Below, in pieces: positions 38,531 to 47,408 of a stretch of DNA of 64,000 nucleotides. This stretch comes from Pontibacter populi. GTDB taxonomy: Bacteria > Bacteroidota > Bacteroidia > Cytophagales > Hymenobacteraceae. The DNA lies in the NCBI RefSeq assembly GCF_019336435.1, contig NZ_JAHWXQ010000003.1:372001-436000 (forward strand). The letters are read 5' to 3'. The position numbers were made by a program, and so were the translations under genes. Numbering within the stretch: position 1 is the stretch's first letter; every line of letters begins with the position of its first letter. The notes beneath the pieces were generated by a model. That model ran no database searches and had not been told where the DNA came from. It worked only from the letters and a program-made list of their open reading frames with translations.

Positions 38531-39328
38531 ATGATTGAAGAACAACAGATACGAACCGTGCAGGTAAACCGGTATGTGACGCCATTACGCGAAGGAGGCT
38601 CACTGCCTGCCATCGTGGAGGCCGACGACGAGTTTATGTACGTGCTGAAATTCAGGGGAGCAGGGCAGGGGATAAAGGCACTCATAGCCGAACTTATTTC
38701 CGGGGAGATTGCCCGTTTACTTGGTTTCCGGGTACCCGAAATTGTGTTTGCAGGGTTGAACGAAGCCTTTGGCCGAACCGAACCCGACGAAGAAATACAG
38801 GACCTGCTGCGCGCCAGCGAAGGCCTGAACCTGGGACTGCATTACCTTTCCGGGGCCATTACCTTTGATGCGCTGGTTACAACGATAGATGCCACCACAG
38901 CCTCGCAGGTAGTGTGGCTCGACAGCCTGATAACCAACGTAGACCGTACGCCGCGCAACACCAACATGCTGATGTGGCACAAGCAACTATGGTTGATCGA
39001 TCATGGGGCATCGTTGTATTTCCATCATGCGTGGCAGAATTGGGAGGAGCAGGCCAAGCGCCCTTTTGCGCAGGTAAAAGACCACGTGTTGTTACCCCAG
39101 GCCACCGAACTGGAAATGGTTGATGCCGAATTTAAAGCCATTCTTACACCGGAACGCATTCAGGCTATAGTTGCGCTGATACCAGAGGAGTGGCTGATAA
39201 CTATAGAATCGCCGTTTGAAACTGCCCAGGAGCACCGACAGGCTTACGCACATTTCATCAATACCCGGATAGCTCATTCAGAAACCTTTACCAAAGAAGC
39301 GCAACATGCAAGAAAAGCACTTATTTGA
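38531..39328 (+). CDS. HipA-like kinase domain protein (HipA_2 family)
   Basis: A 265-residue protein resembling the kinase core of HipA but without the long N-subdomain of the persistence kinase. A likely ATP-contacting Lys is in YVLKFRG (Lys40), the catalytic loop is TNVDRTPRNTNML (Asp138, Asn143, Asn145) and the DFG-like metal site is LIDHG (Asp157). All catalytic positions look intact. The ATG at 38531 is preferred to the in-frame TTG at 38501. No HipB-like DNA-binding antitoxin is next to it; instead its last 23 bases overlap the DUF3037 gene, a pairing seen in many bacteria. Target unknown. Confidence 0.82.
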   Translation: MIEEQQIRTVQVNRYVTPLREGGSLPAIVEADDEFMYVLKFRGAGQGIKALIAELISGEIARLLGFRVPEIVFAGLNEAFGRTEPDEEIQDLLRASEGLNLGLHYLSGAITFDALVTTIDATTASQVVWLDSLITNVDRTPRNTNMLMWHKQLWLIDHGASLYFHHAWQNWEEQAKRPFAQVKDHVLLPQATELEMVDAEFKAILTPERIQAIVALIPEEWLITIESPFETAQEHRQAYAHFINTRIAHSETFTKEAQHARKALI

Positions 39329-39689
39329 GTATGCCGTAATCCGGGTGGTACCCCGGGTAGAGCGCGAGGAATTTCTGAACGTAGGCGTAATCTTGTATTG
39401 CCGAGACCAGGGCTTCCTACATACACTTTACACGATAAACGAACATCGCCTGTGTACCTTTGCCGGCGATATTGATCTGCAGGAATTACAGGAGCGCTTA
39501 CAGGCTTTTGAGCGCATCTGCTGTGGCCGGAAAGAAGGGGGCAGAATCGGACAACTGGGACTTGCGGAGCGGTTCAGGTGGCTGACAGCGGCACGCAGCA
39601 CCATCGTGCAAACATCGCCGGTGCATCCGGGCCTTACCACCGATGCCAATGCAACATTGACCAAACTCTTTAACCAGCTGGTGCTGTGA
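39306..39689 (+). CDS. DUF3037 family protein
   Basis: A 127-residue soluble protein with the DUF3037 pattern: FEYAVIRVVPRVEREEFLNVGVILYC near the start, a central helical part, and the conserved AERFRWLTAARSTIVQTSPVHPGL toward the end. It overlaps the HipA-like kinase gene, so the two are translationally coupled and probably act together (substrate, regulator or partner of the kinase). No enzyme motif is visible. Confidence 0.85.
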   Translation: MQEKHLFEYAVIRVVPRVEREEFLNVGVILYCRDQGFLHTLYTINEHRLCTFAGDIDLQELQERLQAFERICCGRKEGGRIGQLGLAERFRWLTAARSTIVQTSPVHPGLTTDANATLTKLFNQLVL

Positions 39690-39710
39690 GCCAACTATAG
39701 TTTAACTTAA

Positions 39711-39752
39711 AACAAAAGACCGCCCAACTATAAACAGGGGCTGTCTTTTGTT
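39711..39752. terminator. Terminator after the HipA-like/DUF3037 pair
   Basis: AACAAAAGAC and GTCTTTTGTT form the outer stem, extended by GCCC / GGGGC-like pairing; an ACTATA core lies in the loop. Confidence 0.75.
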
Positions 39753-39836
39753 AAGTAGCCTGTCCTGGCGACAGACTTTTGCTGGTAACTTTACAGTTCA
39801 TCCAGCTACAGTTCTGAAGCATTTTTTTGAGTCCTG

Positions 39837-42308
39837 TTAGTTGCCTCCGGCCCGGTTTTTCTCTTCTTCGGCACCACCGGTTTTACGTCGTGGTGCAGAG
39901 GCCTGCGCTTTACCAAATTTATAGTTGAAGGTTAGCGTTGCTACCCGCGAGTCGCGCACCTGGTAGAAGTTTTCGGAATAGTTGTTTATAGTGGTGGCTC
40001 CGTTGGTTTTGTTGGTGTAAAAGATATCGCTCACGTTAAGTTTGATACTTGCCTTCTTTTCCCAAAGCTGTTTCTGCACTCCTGCCGATGCAAACCAGAC
40101 AGGCTCTACATCCAGGAATCCATAGGCCTCTGCCGTTCTGTAAACACCGGTCGCCTCGGCAGACCAGCCTTTAGCTAAATTAAATGTGTTGTTAGAGTTG
40201 ATGTTAAAGGATAACTGCTGGTTGTTAAGCTCATTATTGGCAATGTCGCCGCTATACACACCATAAAACGACGTAAAGTTGTTAACGCTGTTAAACCAGT
40301 TGCCAATTGAAAAAGGTATGGTAACTGAAGCAGCATAATATTCAAAACGGTCCAGGTTCTCGAACGATTGCTTTACAATTTTTGCTGGCTCTTTACCTTC
40401 CTCTTTATTGGACAAATCCTGCTGCAGTACCTGTATGATTGGATCCGAGGTGTAACTATAGCTTAGTTTGGTTACAATGCGCTGATCAAATGTATGCGTA
40501 AACTCAAACGAGTAAGACGTCTCCGGATTCAGGTACGGGTTACCTGTTGAGTAAGTGCTTGGGTCTAAGTAATTCTTGAACGGGTTAAGCTGGTTATACG
40601 ATGGCCTGTTGATTCTGCGGCTCAGGGATAAACCAAGGTCATGCTTTTTGCTTAGCGTGTAGCCTACAAATGCACTCGGAAATAGCTGTGTATAGTTGTT
40701 GTCCAGTTTGCGTTCTTCTTCTTTTACTGTCTCTGACAACTGCTCGCCTTTTGCATTGGTGTTTTCCAGGCGCAGGCCAAGCTGCAGGCTCATCTTATCC
40801 CATTTTTTTGAAGTATTCAGGTAAGCAGCATTAATGTTTTCGTCATACAGGAAGTGATTGCTTTTATCAATATCAAATATATTTCCGCCATTGGTTCTGT
40901 TATAAAACTCCAGGTTGTTATCGGCACTTACCAAACTGCTTTTAAAACCGGCCTCCAGTTTACCATCTATGCTGGTAAGTGGCTGTGTATAGTCCACCTT
41001 GGCAGACCGGATGCTCAGGTTGCCATCCAGGGTGCCATATAGCAGGTTCGGAACGCCTTTCAGATTGCCTTCCGGGGTGTAGATTTTGGTGGTAAAGTCC
41101 TGTTCGTCAGTGTTGTCATAAACAATGTAGTCTATGTCTGCTGTTAGTTCGCGACCGGTGCTGTCTATGGTATGTTTCAGGTTCAGGTTAATACCGTGGT
41201 TGCGGCGGTTGTGGCCGGCAATGGCATTTGTAATAAAGGTGGAATCTGCAACGCCGGAAGCATTACGTCCTGCTGCTCTGTTCAGGTTGTCTCTGTCTAT
41301 GTTGGTCAGGTAACCGCTAGCTACGATGCCTACAGTAGTTCTTGGGGTCAGGAAATAATCTGCGCCAACACGTGCGTTATGCGTTTTAAACTGGAAGTTG
41401 AACCTGTTCTGCTGATCATAGTTGCCGGCAAAGTTCTTGTCTTCATCAAAGAACGTGCGGTCGATGTTCAGCTGGGTGAAATCGTCGCGGTACACATAGT
41501 TGTAGCTTCCGAACAGATTCAGTTTTTTAGCCCGATGGTTGAGCTGTAAGCTTTGGTTGGTTTTGAACTTCTCGCCGTAACCAAAAGAAGAGGTGATGCT
41601 GCCGTTGGTGCCCAGGCTTTTGTCGCGCTTCAGTTTAATGTCGATGATGCCGGAATTACCCGCTGCGTCGTACTTGGAGGATGGGTTGGTAATGAGCTCA
41701 ATCTTATCAACCGAATTAGCCGACATGCTGCGCAGCACATTGGCAAGTTCTGCCCCCGTCATCGGCACTTGTTTTCCATCGATCATCACAATCACACCGC
41801 TACGGCCGCGCATGCTGATGTTATCGTTCTGATCTATGGTTACGCCGGGTGCTTTTTCCAGTACCTCAAGCGCGGTATTGCCTGCCGCCGCGATACTGTT
41901 TTCCACATTCAGCACGGTCTTATCCATGTGCTGCTCGATCAGTGGTCGTTGTCCTTCCACTACTACTTCTTTCAGGCTGGTGCTGTTCTCATTTAACACT
42001 AACGTTCCTACCTGCACAGCACCGGAGGTTTCAGTTAGTGCGATCTCGTTGCTCATCACCTTGGCGTAGCCCACCATGCTGGCTGCAATCCTATAATTTC
42101 CGGCAGCAACTCCCTCAAACTGGAATGCCCCGGATTCTTCGGATAACATGCCCTTAACCAGCGACGAATCTTTGGCTTGCAACAACAGCACATTGGCAAA
42201 ACCGACAGGCTTTTTGTTGCCATCGAGTAAGGTGCCTTTTATCGTTGCCTGCTGCGCGCTCAGGTTCGAGAACAGTAGCAGCAAAAGTGGTAGTAGTAAT
42301 TTCTTCAT
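39837..42308 (-). CDS. TonB-dependent-receptor-like outer-membrane beta-barrel protein
   Basis: An 823-residue outer-membrane protein of the Bacteroidota OMP_b-brl_3 type. Signal peptide MKKLLLPLLLLLFSNLSAQ; CarboxypepD_reg-like domain (about 21-105, ATIKGTLLDGNKKPVGFANV); plug domain with LEVLEKAPGVTIDQNDNISM and the SSKYDAAGNSGIIDIKLK block; then a large barrel ending near VATLTFNYKFGKAQASAPRR. The C-terminal tail after the last strand is basic and polar, which is unusual but common in this subgroup. No SusD partner or sigma/anti-sigma pair is next to it, so the ligand is unknown. Confidence 0.92.
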   Translation of the reverse strand: MKKLLLPLLLLLFSNLSAQQATIKGTLLDGNKKPVGFANVLLLQAKDSSLVKGMLSEESGAFQFEGVAAGNYRIAASMVGYAKVMSNEIALTETSGAVQVGTLVLNENSTSLKEVVVEGQRPLIEQHMDKTVLNVENSIAAAGNTALEVLEKAPGVTIDQNDNISMRGRSGVIVMIDGKQVPMTGAELANVLRSMSANSVDKIELITNPSSKYDAAGNSGIIDIKLKRDKSLGTNGSITSSFGYGEKFKTNQSLQLNHRAKKLNLFGSYNYVYRDDFTQLNIDRTFFDEDKNFAGNYDQQNRFNFQFKTHNARVGADYFLTPRTTVGIVASGYLTNIDRDNLNRAAGRNASGVADSTFITNAIAGHNRRNHGINLNLKHTIDSTGRELTADIDYIVYDNTDEQDFTTKIYTPEGNLKGVPNLLYGTLDGNLSIRSAKVDYTQPLTSIDGKLEAGFKSSLVSADNNLEFYNRTNGGNIFDIDKSNHFLYDENINAAYLNTSKKWDKMSLQLGLRLENTNAKGEQLSETVKEEERKLDNNYTQLFPSAFVGYTLSKKHDLGLSLSRRINRPSYNQLNPFKNYLDPSTYSTGNPYLNPETSYSFEFTHTFDQRIVTKLSYSYTSDPIIQVLQQDLSNKEEGKEPAKIVKQSFENLDRFEYYAASVTIPFSIGNWFNSVNNFTSFYGVYSGDIANNELNNQQLSFNINSNNTFNLAKGWSAEATGVYRTAEAYGFLDVEPVWFASAGVQKQLWEKKASIKLNVSDIFYTNKTNGATTINNYSENFYQVRDSRVATLTFNYKFGKAQASAPRRKTGGAEEEKNRAGGN

Positions 42309-42765
42309 AGTTTTAGAGGTTGATTTATTTGTGAACTGTATTAGTTATTATAAGCAGTTTATAGTTGATCCCATCTTTTTAAGAAACGCCAATACCAATT
42401 CGTGTGCCAGTTGTGTAACGTGTTGTCCTGTAGTGACTTGTGTGTATTATTATGTTTTTGTAGTTCACAGAAACACCACGTTGCTGTCTGTTTTCGAACA
42501 GCAATTCGTCTGAAAATGAACACTGCCATAGTTTATAGTTCATCATAGGAGTATCAAAAGTTAATAGCATATACGATGAGTTTCGTACATTAAGGACAAA
42601 CTATAAATGGAGAGGTTGCACCAGGTTAAAAATATTTTTAAGGTTATAGTTAAAGGAGATAGGAGAGAAGAAGAGCTATAGTTGCTCCAGGCAAACTATA
42701 GCTAAAAAAGAAAGCCACACCGAAAGTATCAATGTGGCTTTTATAGTTTGAACTATAGGCTTGAT
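42309..42765. other. Spacer between receptor and selO
   Basis: About 457 bases. Holds the upstream region of the receptor gene and the selO terminator; no coding frame or repeat module was recognised, only scattered ACTATA cores. Confidence 0.6.
42708..42742 (-). terminator. Intrinsic terminator of selO
   Basis: On the minus strand AAAAGCCACA pairs with TGTGGCTTTC and is followed by TTTTTTAGC; 24 bases after the selO stop. Confidence 0.85.
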
Positions 42766-44322
42766 TTACGAACTACACGAGAGCATGGAGCAACCTGCTT
42801 TCTGGCTGGCCCATTCCGGACGTGTCTGGAAGAACTCGTCGAACTTATCAGAGTAAGGTTGTTTCATGGCTTCCTGTAGTTTCAGGAACAGCGTGTTTTC
42901 TCCTTTTTCCAGTTCTTCTATGGCCTGGTGCAGCAGGTAATTTCGGAGTACAAATCGTGGGTTGGCTTTCCGCATTATCTCCTGTGAAGCCTGCCTGGTA
43001 ATGGTATTTTTGTTCAGTCGCTCCAGGTAATTTGTGATCAGACTATAAAGCTGCTCGCTTTGTTGCGGAGTCAGGTCATCATACAAACTGTCCTTAAAAT
43101 AGCTGGCCACTTCATCGGCACTTTCCATGAACAAAGGAAGGTCGATCAGCAACTGATAAAAGATCGTCATATCGGGTTTAACGGCGGCAAGCGTTTGCTC
43201 GAATTGTGTTACCAGCTCCGTATCCGTGTTGGTTACTTTATCGAGGCCCAGTTTTTTGCCCATCATCTGGTAATACTTCTTCCAGTAGATTTCCTTATAT
43301 GTTTCGAGTGCAGCTAACAAGGCATCTTTCTCTAGCAATGGAAGTAGCGCAGCGGCCAGGCAACCCAGGTTCCAGTAGGCTATGGATGGCTGCTTGCCAA
43401 ACGCGTATCGTCGGCCCGGAAGGTCAGTGGTGTTTGGTGTAAAGTCCGGGTCGTAATCATCTACAAAAGAGTAGGGGCCATAGTCAATCGTTAGCCCAAG
43501 CACCGACATGTTATCGGTGTTCATCACGCCATGTACAAAACCTACGCGCTGCCATTCTACCATCAAAGTGGCCGTGCGTTCCACTATTTCTTTAAACCAG
43601 GTAAGTACTTTGTCCTCGCCGGTTAGGTGCGGGTAATAGCGTTCAATAGTCCAGTCTACAAGTTGCTGCAGGTGGTTTGTTTCCTTGCGGGCATTCAGCA
43701 TTTCAAAGTTCCCGAAACGCAGGAAGCTTGGTGCAACACGCATCACTATAGCGCCGGGCTCGTAAGCTGCATTTCCGTTGTAAAACATATCGCGCAAAAC
43801 CGGTTCGCCTGTAGTTACCAGGCTAAGTGCGCGTGTAGTTGGCACGCCCAGGTAATGCATCGCCTCACTCATCAAATACTCACGCACCGACGATCGCAAC
43901 ACTGCACGGCCATCCGCACGACGTGAATAGGCAGTTGGTCCGGCACCTTTTAATTGCAGTTCAACCGTTTTGCCGGCTATAGTTTCCCATTCGCCAAGTG
44001 TAATGGCCCGGCCATCGCCCAGCTGCCCGGCCCAGCTACCGAACTGATGTCCGGCATAGCAGGCCGCATATGGATACATGGTTTCGGTAACTTGATTGCC
44101 ACCTAAAATGTCAAGCTCCTCCTGGGTTGTTGGTTTTGCAATTCCAAGCTCCTCAGCCAGTTCCTCAGACCAAGCCAGCAGGCTTACTTTTTCTACAGGC
44201 GTGGGTATGGTTTTGCTGTATAAAACGCCGGGTGTCTGGCGGGGTGTCAGGTTGCCGCTTTCGTCGCCGGGGAAAGCGGTTACAAAATCTTTTTTATAAT
44301 GTTTTGAGCGAAGGCTCTCCAT
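42766..44322 (-). CDS. selO: Protein adenylyltransferase SelO (YdiU/UPF0061)
   Basis: A 518-residue pseudokinase-fold enzyme that transfers AMP to Ser, Thr or Tyr of proteins in the oxidative-stress response. It has the hallmark YAACYAGHQFGSWAGQLGDG, the REYLMSEAMHYLGVPTTRAL block, VGFVHGVMNTDNMS with the catalytic Asp-Asn, and the metal site FVDDYDPDF. The C-terminus is GCSMLSCSS: two Cys where eukaryotic SelO has selenocysteine, matching bacterial versions. Length is normal. Monocistronic. Confidence 0.95.
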   Translation of the reverse strand: MESLRSKHYKKDFVTAFPGDESGNLTPRQTPGVLYSKTIPTPVEKVSLLAWSEELAEELGIAKPTTQEELDILGGNQVTETMYPYAACYAGHQFGSWAGQLGDGRAITLGEWETIAGKTVELQLKGAGPTAYSRRADGRAVLRSSVREYLMSEAMHYLGVPTTRALSLVTTGEPVLRDMFYNGNAAYEPGAIVMRVAPSFLRFGNFEMLNARKETNHLQQLVDWTIERYYPHLTGEDKVLTWFKEIVERTATLMVEWQRVGFVHGVMNTDNMSVLGLTIDYGPYSFVDDYDPDFTPNTTDLPGRRYAFGKQPSIAYWNLGCLAAALLPLLEKDALLAALETYKEIYWKKYYQMMGKKLGLDKVTNTDTELVTQFEQTLAAVKPDMTIFYQLLIDLPLFMESADEVASYFKDSLYDDLTPQQSEQLYSLITNYLERLNKNTITRQASQEIMRKANPRFVLRNYLLHQAIEELEKGENTLFLKLQEAMKQPYSDKFDEFFQTRPEWASQKAGCSMLSCSS

Positions 44323-44599
44323 AGTTCAGGGTTTTATAGTTGTTCATCCTTACCAACTATAGCTTATAGTTTTCAGGCTTCCCAACATAACAAGTAAAAG
44401 GCAGTATTAGTTGAGTTTTCACGACAGCATTCAGCAAAAATATTGATAAAACTGCTGCGTAGTTTTTAGCTGAACTTTAACGGCTTATATAAAGTATAGC
44501 AGTAAATCAAAAGCAGCAATAAACGCAAATGTAACTATAGTTATATCTTATGTGGGCTGCAAACCGTATCTAAAGTGAAATGAATTTAAAGCTATAAAA

Positions 44600-44800
44600 A
44601 TGGAAAATAACCTGTCAAATACATCACTCAAAAGTCTGATCCAGAATCCGTCTCAACTGGCAGATATCATGAAAGATCCGGGTAAACAAGGACTGGATTT
44701 TTATAACAACTTAACTGTAAAAGAGCAACAGTATATTTTATTTGCTGCAGCCGCAGGCCTTATCGGGTATGCCATTTACCTGGGCAGGCAACACAGCTAA
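44600..44800 (+). CDS. Small membrane-anchored protein, unknown
   Basis: 66 residues: a polar, helix-prone N-terminal 48 residues (SLKSLIQNPSQLADIMKDPG) and one C-terminal membrane segment (YILFAAAAGLIGYAIYLG). No family recognised. A good terminator directly follows, supporting an expressed gene. Confidence 0.6.
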   Translation: MENNLSNTSLKSLIQNPSQLADIMKDPGKQGLDFYNNLTVKEQQYILFAAAAGLIGYAIYLGRQHS

Positions 44801-44811
44801 TCAGCAACTAT

Positions 44812-44845
44812 AAAAGGTATGGGCTCAGGCTCATACCTTTTTGCT
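44812..44845. terminator. Bidirectional terminator
   Basis: AAAAGGTATG / CATACCTTTTT around GGCTCAGGCT, between convergent genes. Confidence 0.85.
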
Positions 44846-44866
44846 TTTATAAGATCAACAATAGTT

Positions 44867-45286
44867 CTATTTTCTGCCTTTGGTTTTCCGGGCTTTGTTC
44901 TGCTCAGTTTTTAGTTGCTTAAATTCCTCGTTGTCGATAGTTACGGTATAGTACACTTCCGTCAGGATATTCAGGTCAGCATCAAAATCATACGTTACCG
45001 TCAGGGCTAATTCCTTGCCTGGGTTCAGCACATAGTCATCGCCTACTTTATCGTAAACTTCAAACTCGTATTCACCTTCTTCCAGTTGCTTGTTCGGGAT
45101 GCGGGCCAGGCAGTCGCCGGTTATTACCAATGGTTTTGCAAGATCAACCACTAAATCAAAAGGCTGGTAATATTTGCCGTCTTTCTTCTGGGTAATGTAT
45201 TCTATTTTGTCCAGGTGTATCTCAATGCCGCTGTTATTGCTGTCGCGTTTGGCTTTAATATCCTGTATGTTGCCTTTTAATCTCAT
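44867..45286 (-). CDS. Unknown 139-residue beta-rich protein
   Basis: No family recognised and no signal peptide. The middle is beta-rich and acidic (EEGEYEFEVYDKVGDDYVL), and the C-terminus is a basic tail (KQLKTEQNKARKTKGRK), which may bind nucleic acid. Good codon use and a terminator at its 3' side support it. Confidence 0.65.
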   Translation of the reverse strand: MRLKGNIQDIKAKRDSNNSGIEIHLDKIEYITQKKDGKYYQPFDLVVDLAKPLVITGDCLARIPNKQLEEGEYEFEVYDKVGDDYVLNPGKELALTVTYDFDADLNILTEVYYTVTIDNEEFKQLKTEQNKARKTKGRK

Positions 45287-45415
45287 GTGCTTTTTGGAGT
45301 TGATGTGCTGAAAGTGTGGACGGCTATAGTTTAGCCATGCATTGCTTTACATACAAAGATAATAACTATAAACTTAAGCTTCCGGCTATAGTTGCAGCAC
45401 AAAAGACAGAAACAC

Positions 45416-45442
45416 AAAAGGCACGGAGGTATCCGTGCCTTT
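45416..45442 (-). terminator. Terminator of the disordered-protein gene
   Basis: AAAGGCACGGA / TCCGTGCCTTT with loop GGTA; on the minus strand it is followed by TGTGTTTCTGTCTTTTG. Confidence 0.8.
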
Positions 45443-45464
45443 AGATCTGTTGGTAAGAAGAATT

Positions 45465-45800
45465 TTATTCTTTTTCGTTGCCTAAATTCTCGTTGCTTTT
45501 GTGTCCTTTCAGAGTGCTGGCATTTGGCTGGTTGTTACGGAATTCCTTATCAGTACTGTCGGCTCCGCGGGTAGTAGTTTGCGGGTTTGCGTTAGAGCCC
45601 TGCGGACTTTTCTGATTCGGGTTTTGTTTGCCATGTTTGGCACCACCGCTGCTGCCCTCACGACTAGGCTTGTTCTCGCCACGGGTGTTGTCAGCGCCAC
45701 CGGCTACACCTTTTGTTTCCGAGCCTTTGCCCAGACCGCTCACACCTTCACCTTTTCTAGAATTCGGATCCTCTGGTACGTTTCTGTTATTGTTGCTCAT
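45465..45800 (-). CDS. Intrinsically disordered hydrophilic protein
   Basis: 111 residues with almost no hydrophobic side chains, rich in Asn, Gly, Ser, Lys and Glu (for example NSRKGEGVSGLGKGSETKGV). No signal peptide or cysteine. The composition resembles stress-related hydrophilins, but no motif proves it. The terminator at 45416 and clear start support a real gene. Confidence 0.65.
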   Translation of the reverse strand: MSNNNRNVPEDPNSRKGEGVSGLGKGSETKGVAGGADNTRGENKPSREGSSGGAKHGKQNPNQKSPQGSNANPQTTTRGADSTDKEFRNNQPNASTLKGHKSNENLGNEKE

Positions 45801-46855
45801 CGTTTGTTTTCTTTTGGTTAAAAATTAAAATTCGGTACCCAATTTTTGATTGGGCTTATAGTTGTACGACCAAAGCAGCAGCGAAGGTTAAGCCGATGTG
45901 GTTGTTGGTTAAATGTTTTATAGGTAGCGTGGTCCAACCACCCCCAGCCCCTCCTTATCTAAGGCGGGGAGTTTTTACTGCCATTGCTATAGTTTGAAGT
46001 TTCCGTTTTATAGTTGACAATTAACCCACCCCTGCCCCTCCCGAGAGGGGAATTTCGGCTGTAGTTATTGTTGAGGTGTCGTTCTATAGTTTCCGTTTCT
46101 ACACCCCTGTAGTCCCCTCAAGTGGGACAATTCTACCTTTGCTAATTTTCAAGCTATATTTTATGGTTCCAGTCTACGAACTGGACAGGTTCACCTGTCC
46201 CCTCGGAACTATAGCCACGATATATCTCGAAGTTTACCGGTTCAAAATACAGAAGAACTATAGCTAACGAACTGATCACAGTCTTCGGGTTGAGCGCCTT
46301 GTAGATTTGTGGTGCTGAAAGCATTGCGACGCAGGAGCAAAGCAAATGTACACCGCGCGATGCCCGAAGACGGGGCCTCCCGGCCGCGAGGGCACCAAAG
46401 CAAACTATAGAACTATAGGTAAGTAAAGCTCCCAGGATAAAAGGATATTTGAAGGGAAGGCTTGGTTCTAGTTGCAACTATAATTAGCAAAAAGCTGAGA
46501 TAGATTTCTCGCTACACTCGAAATGACAGAAGTGGAACTATAGAAGCCAGATTTCTCATTGCATTCGAAATGACCATAATGTGTGAAGCAACCATAGGAT
46601 ACATTAGATTTCTTAGCCCCATTCAGGATGACAATTAGAAACCATCAACTACGATTTTGTAGATAGAGAGCGTAGGAAAGAACGGGGCGCTACCTACAGT
46701 TAGTAACCGGCAAATCACAAGTAAAGGATAACTCATGTTTTACATAAATTAAGTTCAACTTTATATATAGTAATACGTTTATGGCTTTGTGTAAACAACA
46801 GTATATTAGAGTTTTATAGCTTAGCTTATGTGTTAAACTTTACAAATAATAAACG
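45801..46855. other. Gene-free spacer before doxX-like gene
   Basis: About 1050 bases. Repeat copy C fills 45932-46530; two further module-1-like units follow at about 46550 and 46604. The last 200 bases before the DoxX gene show nothing recognised. A 107-codon open frame on the minus strand (46154-46477) is judged non-coding. Confidence 0.8.
45932..46530 (+). repeat. Modular intergenic repeat, copy C
   Basis: All five modules in the same orientation as copy B: (5) CCCCTCCTT-ATCT-AAGGCGGGG at about 45948; (4) CCCACCCCTGCCCCTCCCGA and GTCCC-CTCAAGT-GGGAC; (3) GGACAGGT-TC-ACCTGTCC, a perfect 8-base stem, and CCACGATATATCTCGAAG; (2) GCGCCTTGTAGATTTGTGG to AGTAAAGCTCCCAGGA (about 46278-46437); (1) TTCTCGCTACACTCGAAATG. 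The ends of the array are the conserved boundaries. Confidence 0.87.
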
Positions 46856-47281
46856 ATGAACAGAGTTTTAGGAAATTACAGTCCGCAGCTGTACGCGGTA
46901 CTTCGCATTGTGGCAGGACTCCTTTTTGCCATGCACGGCACTCAAAAATTGTTTGGCTGGCCAGGAGGCGGCGATACTGTTGAAATTGCGTCGCTGATGG
47001 GGCTGGCAGGAATTATTGAGTTTGTAGGAGGCCTTCTGATCGCTTTTGGTTTATTTACCAGCTGGGCCGCATTTATTGCCAGTGGCGAGATGGCAGTAGC
47101 CTACTTTATGGCGCATGCCCCGCAGGGCGCATGGCCGATACTTAATAAGGGAGAGGTAGCCGTACTTTACTGTTTCCTGTTCCTGTACATGGCCGCACGC
47201 GGGTCCGGTATCTGGAGTATTGATGCTGCCCGACACCGGGGAACCGTGGCGGATGCTGACGTGCATCGCTCTCGTGTCTGA
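46856..47281 (+). CDS. DoxX family membrane protein
   Basis: 141 residues with four membrane spans; hallmarks are RIVAGLLFAMHGTQKLFGW at the start of the fold and LAGIIEFVGGLLIAFGLFT in the second span. DoxX-family proteins are linked to redox and thiol homeostasis in several bacteria, but the exact function here is not known. The final 20 residues are polar (RHRGTVADADVHRS). Confidence 0.9.
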   Translation: MNRVLGNYSPQLYAVLRIVAGLLFAMHGTQKLFGWPGGGDTVEIASLMGLAGIIEFVGGLLIAFGLFTSWAAFIASGEMAVAYFMAHAPQGAWPILNKGEVAVLYCFLFLYMAARGSGIWSIDAARHRGTVADADVHRSRV

Positions 47282-47408
47282 GTCATACGTTTAAAACTTT
47301 TCGCGTATAGTATAGTTTGTTTACGAACCAGCGTAGTGGCTTTATTACAAGCTTCTGCACTGGCTCGTATAGCTATTCAAAATTCTGTAACCACAGCAAA
47401 CTATATTT

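Noticed and set aside
38531..39689. Classical HipBA toxin-antitoxin system
   Set aside because: There is no HipB-type helix-turn-helix gene, and the kinase lacks the N-subdomain of persistence HipA.
46154..46477. 107-codon open frame on the minus strand within repeat copy C
   Set aside because: It lies wholly in the repeat; the equivalent frame in copy A is broken by a one-base deletion and a stop, and there is no promoter or signal.
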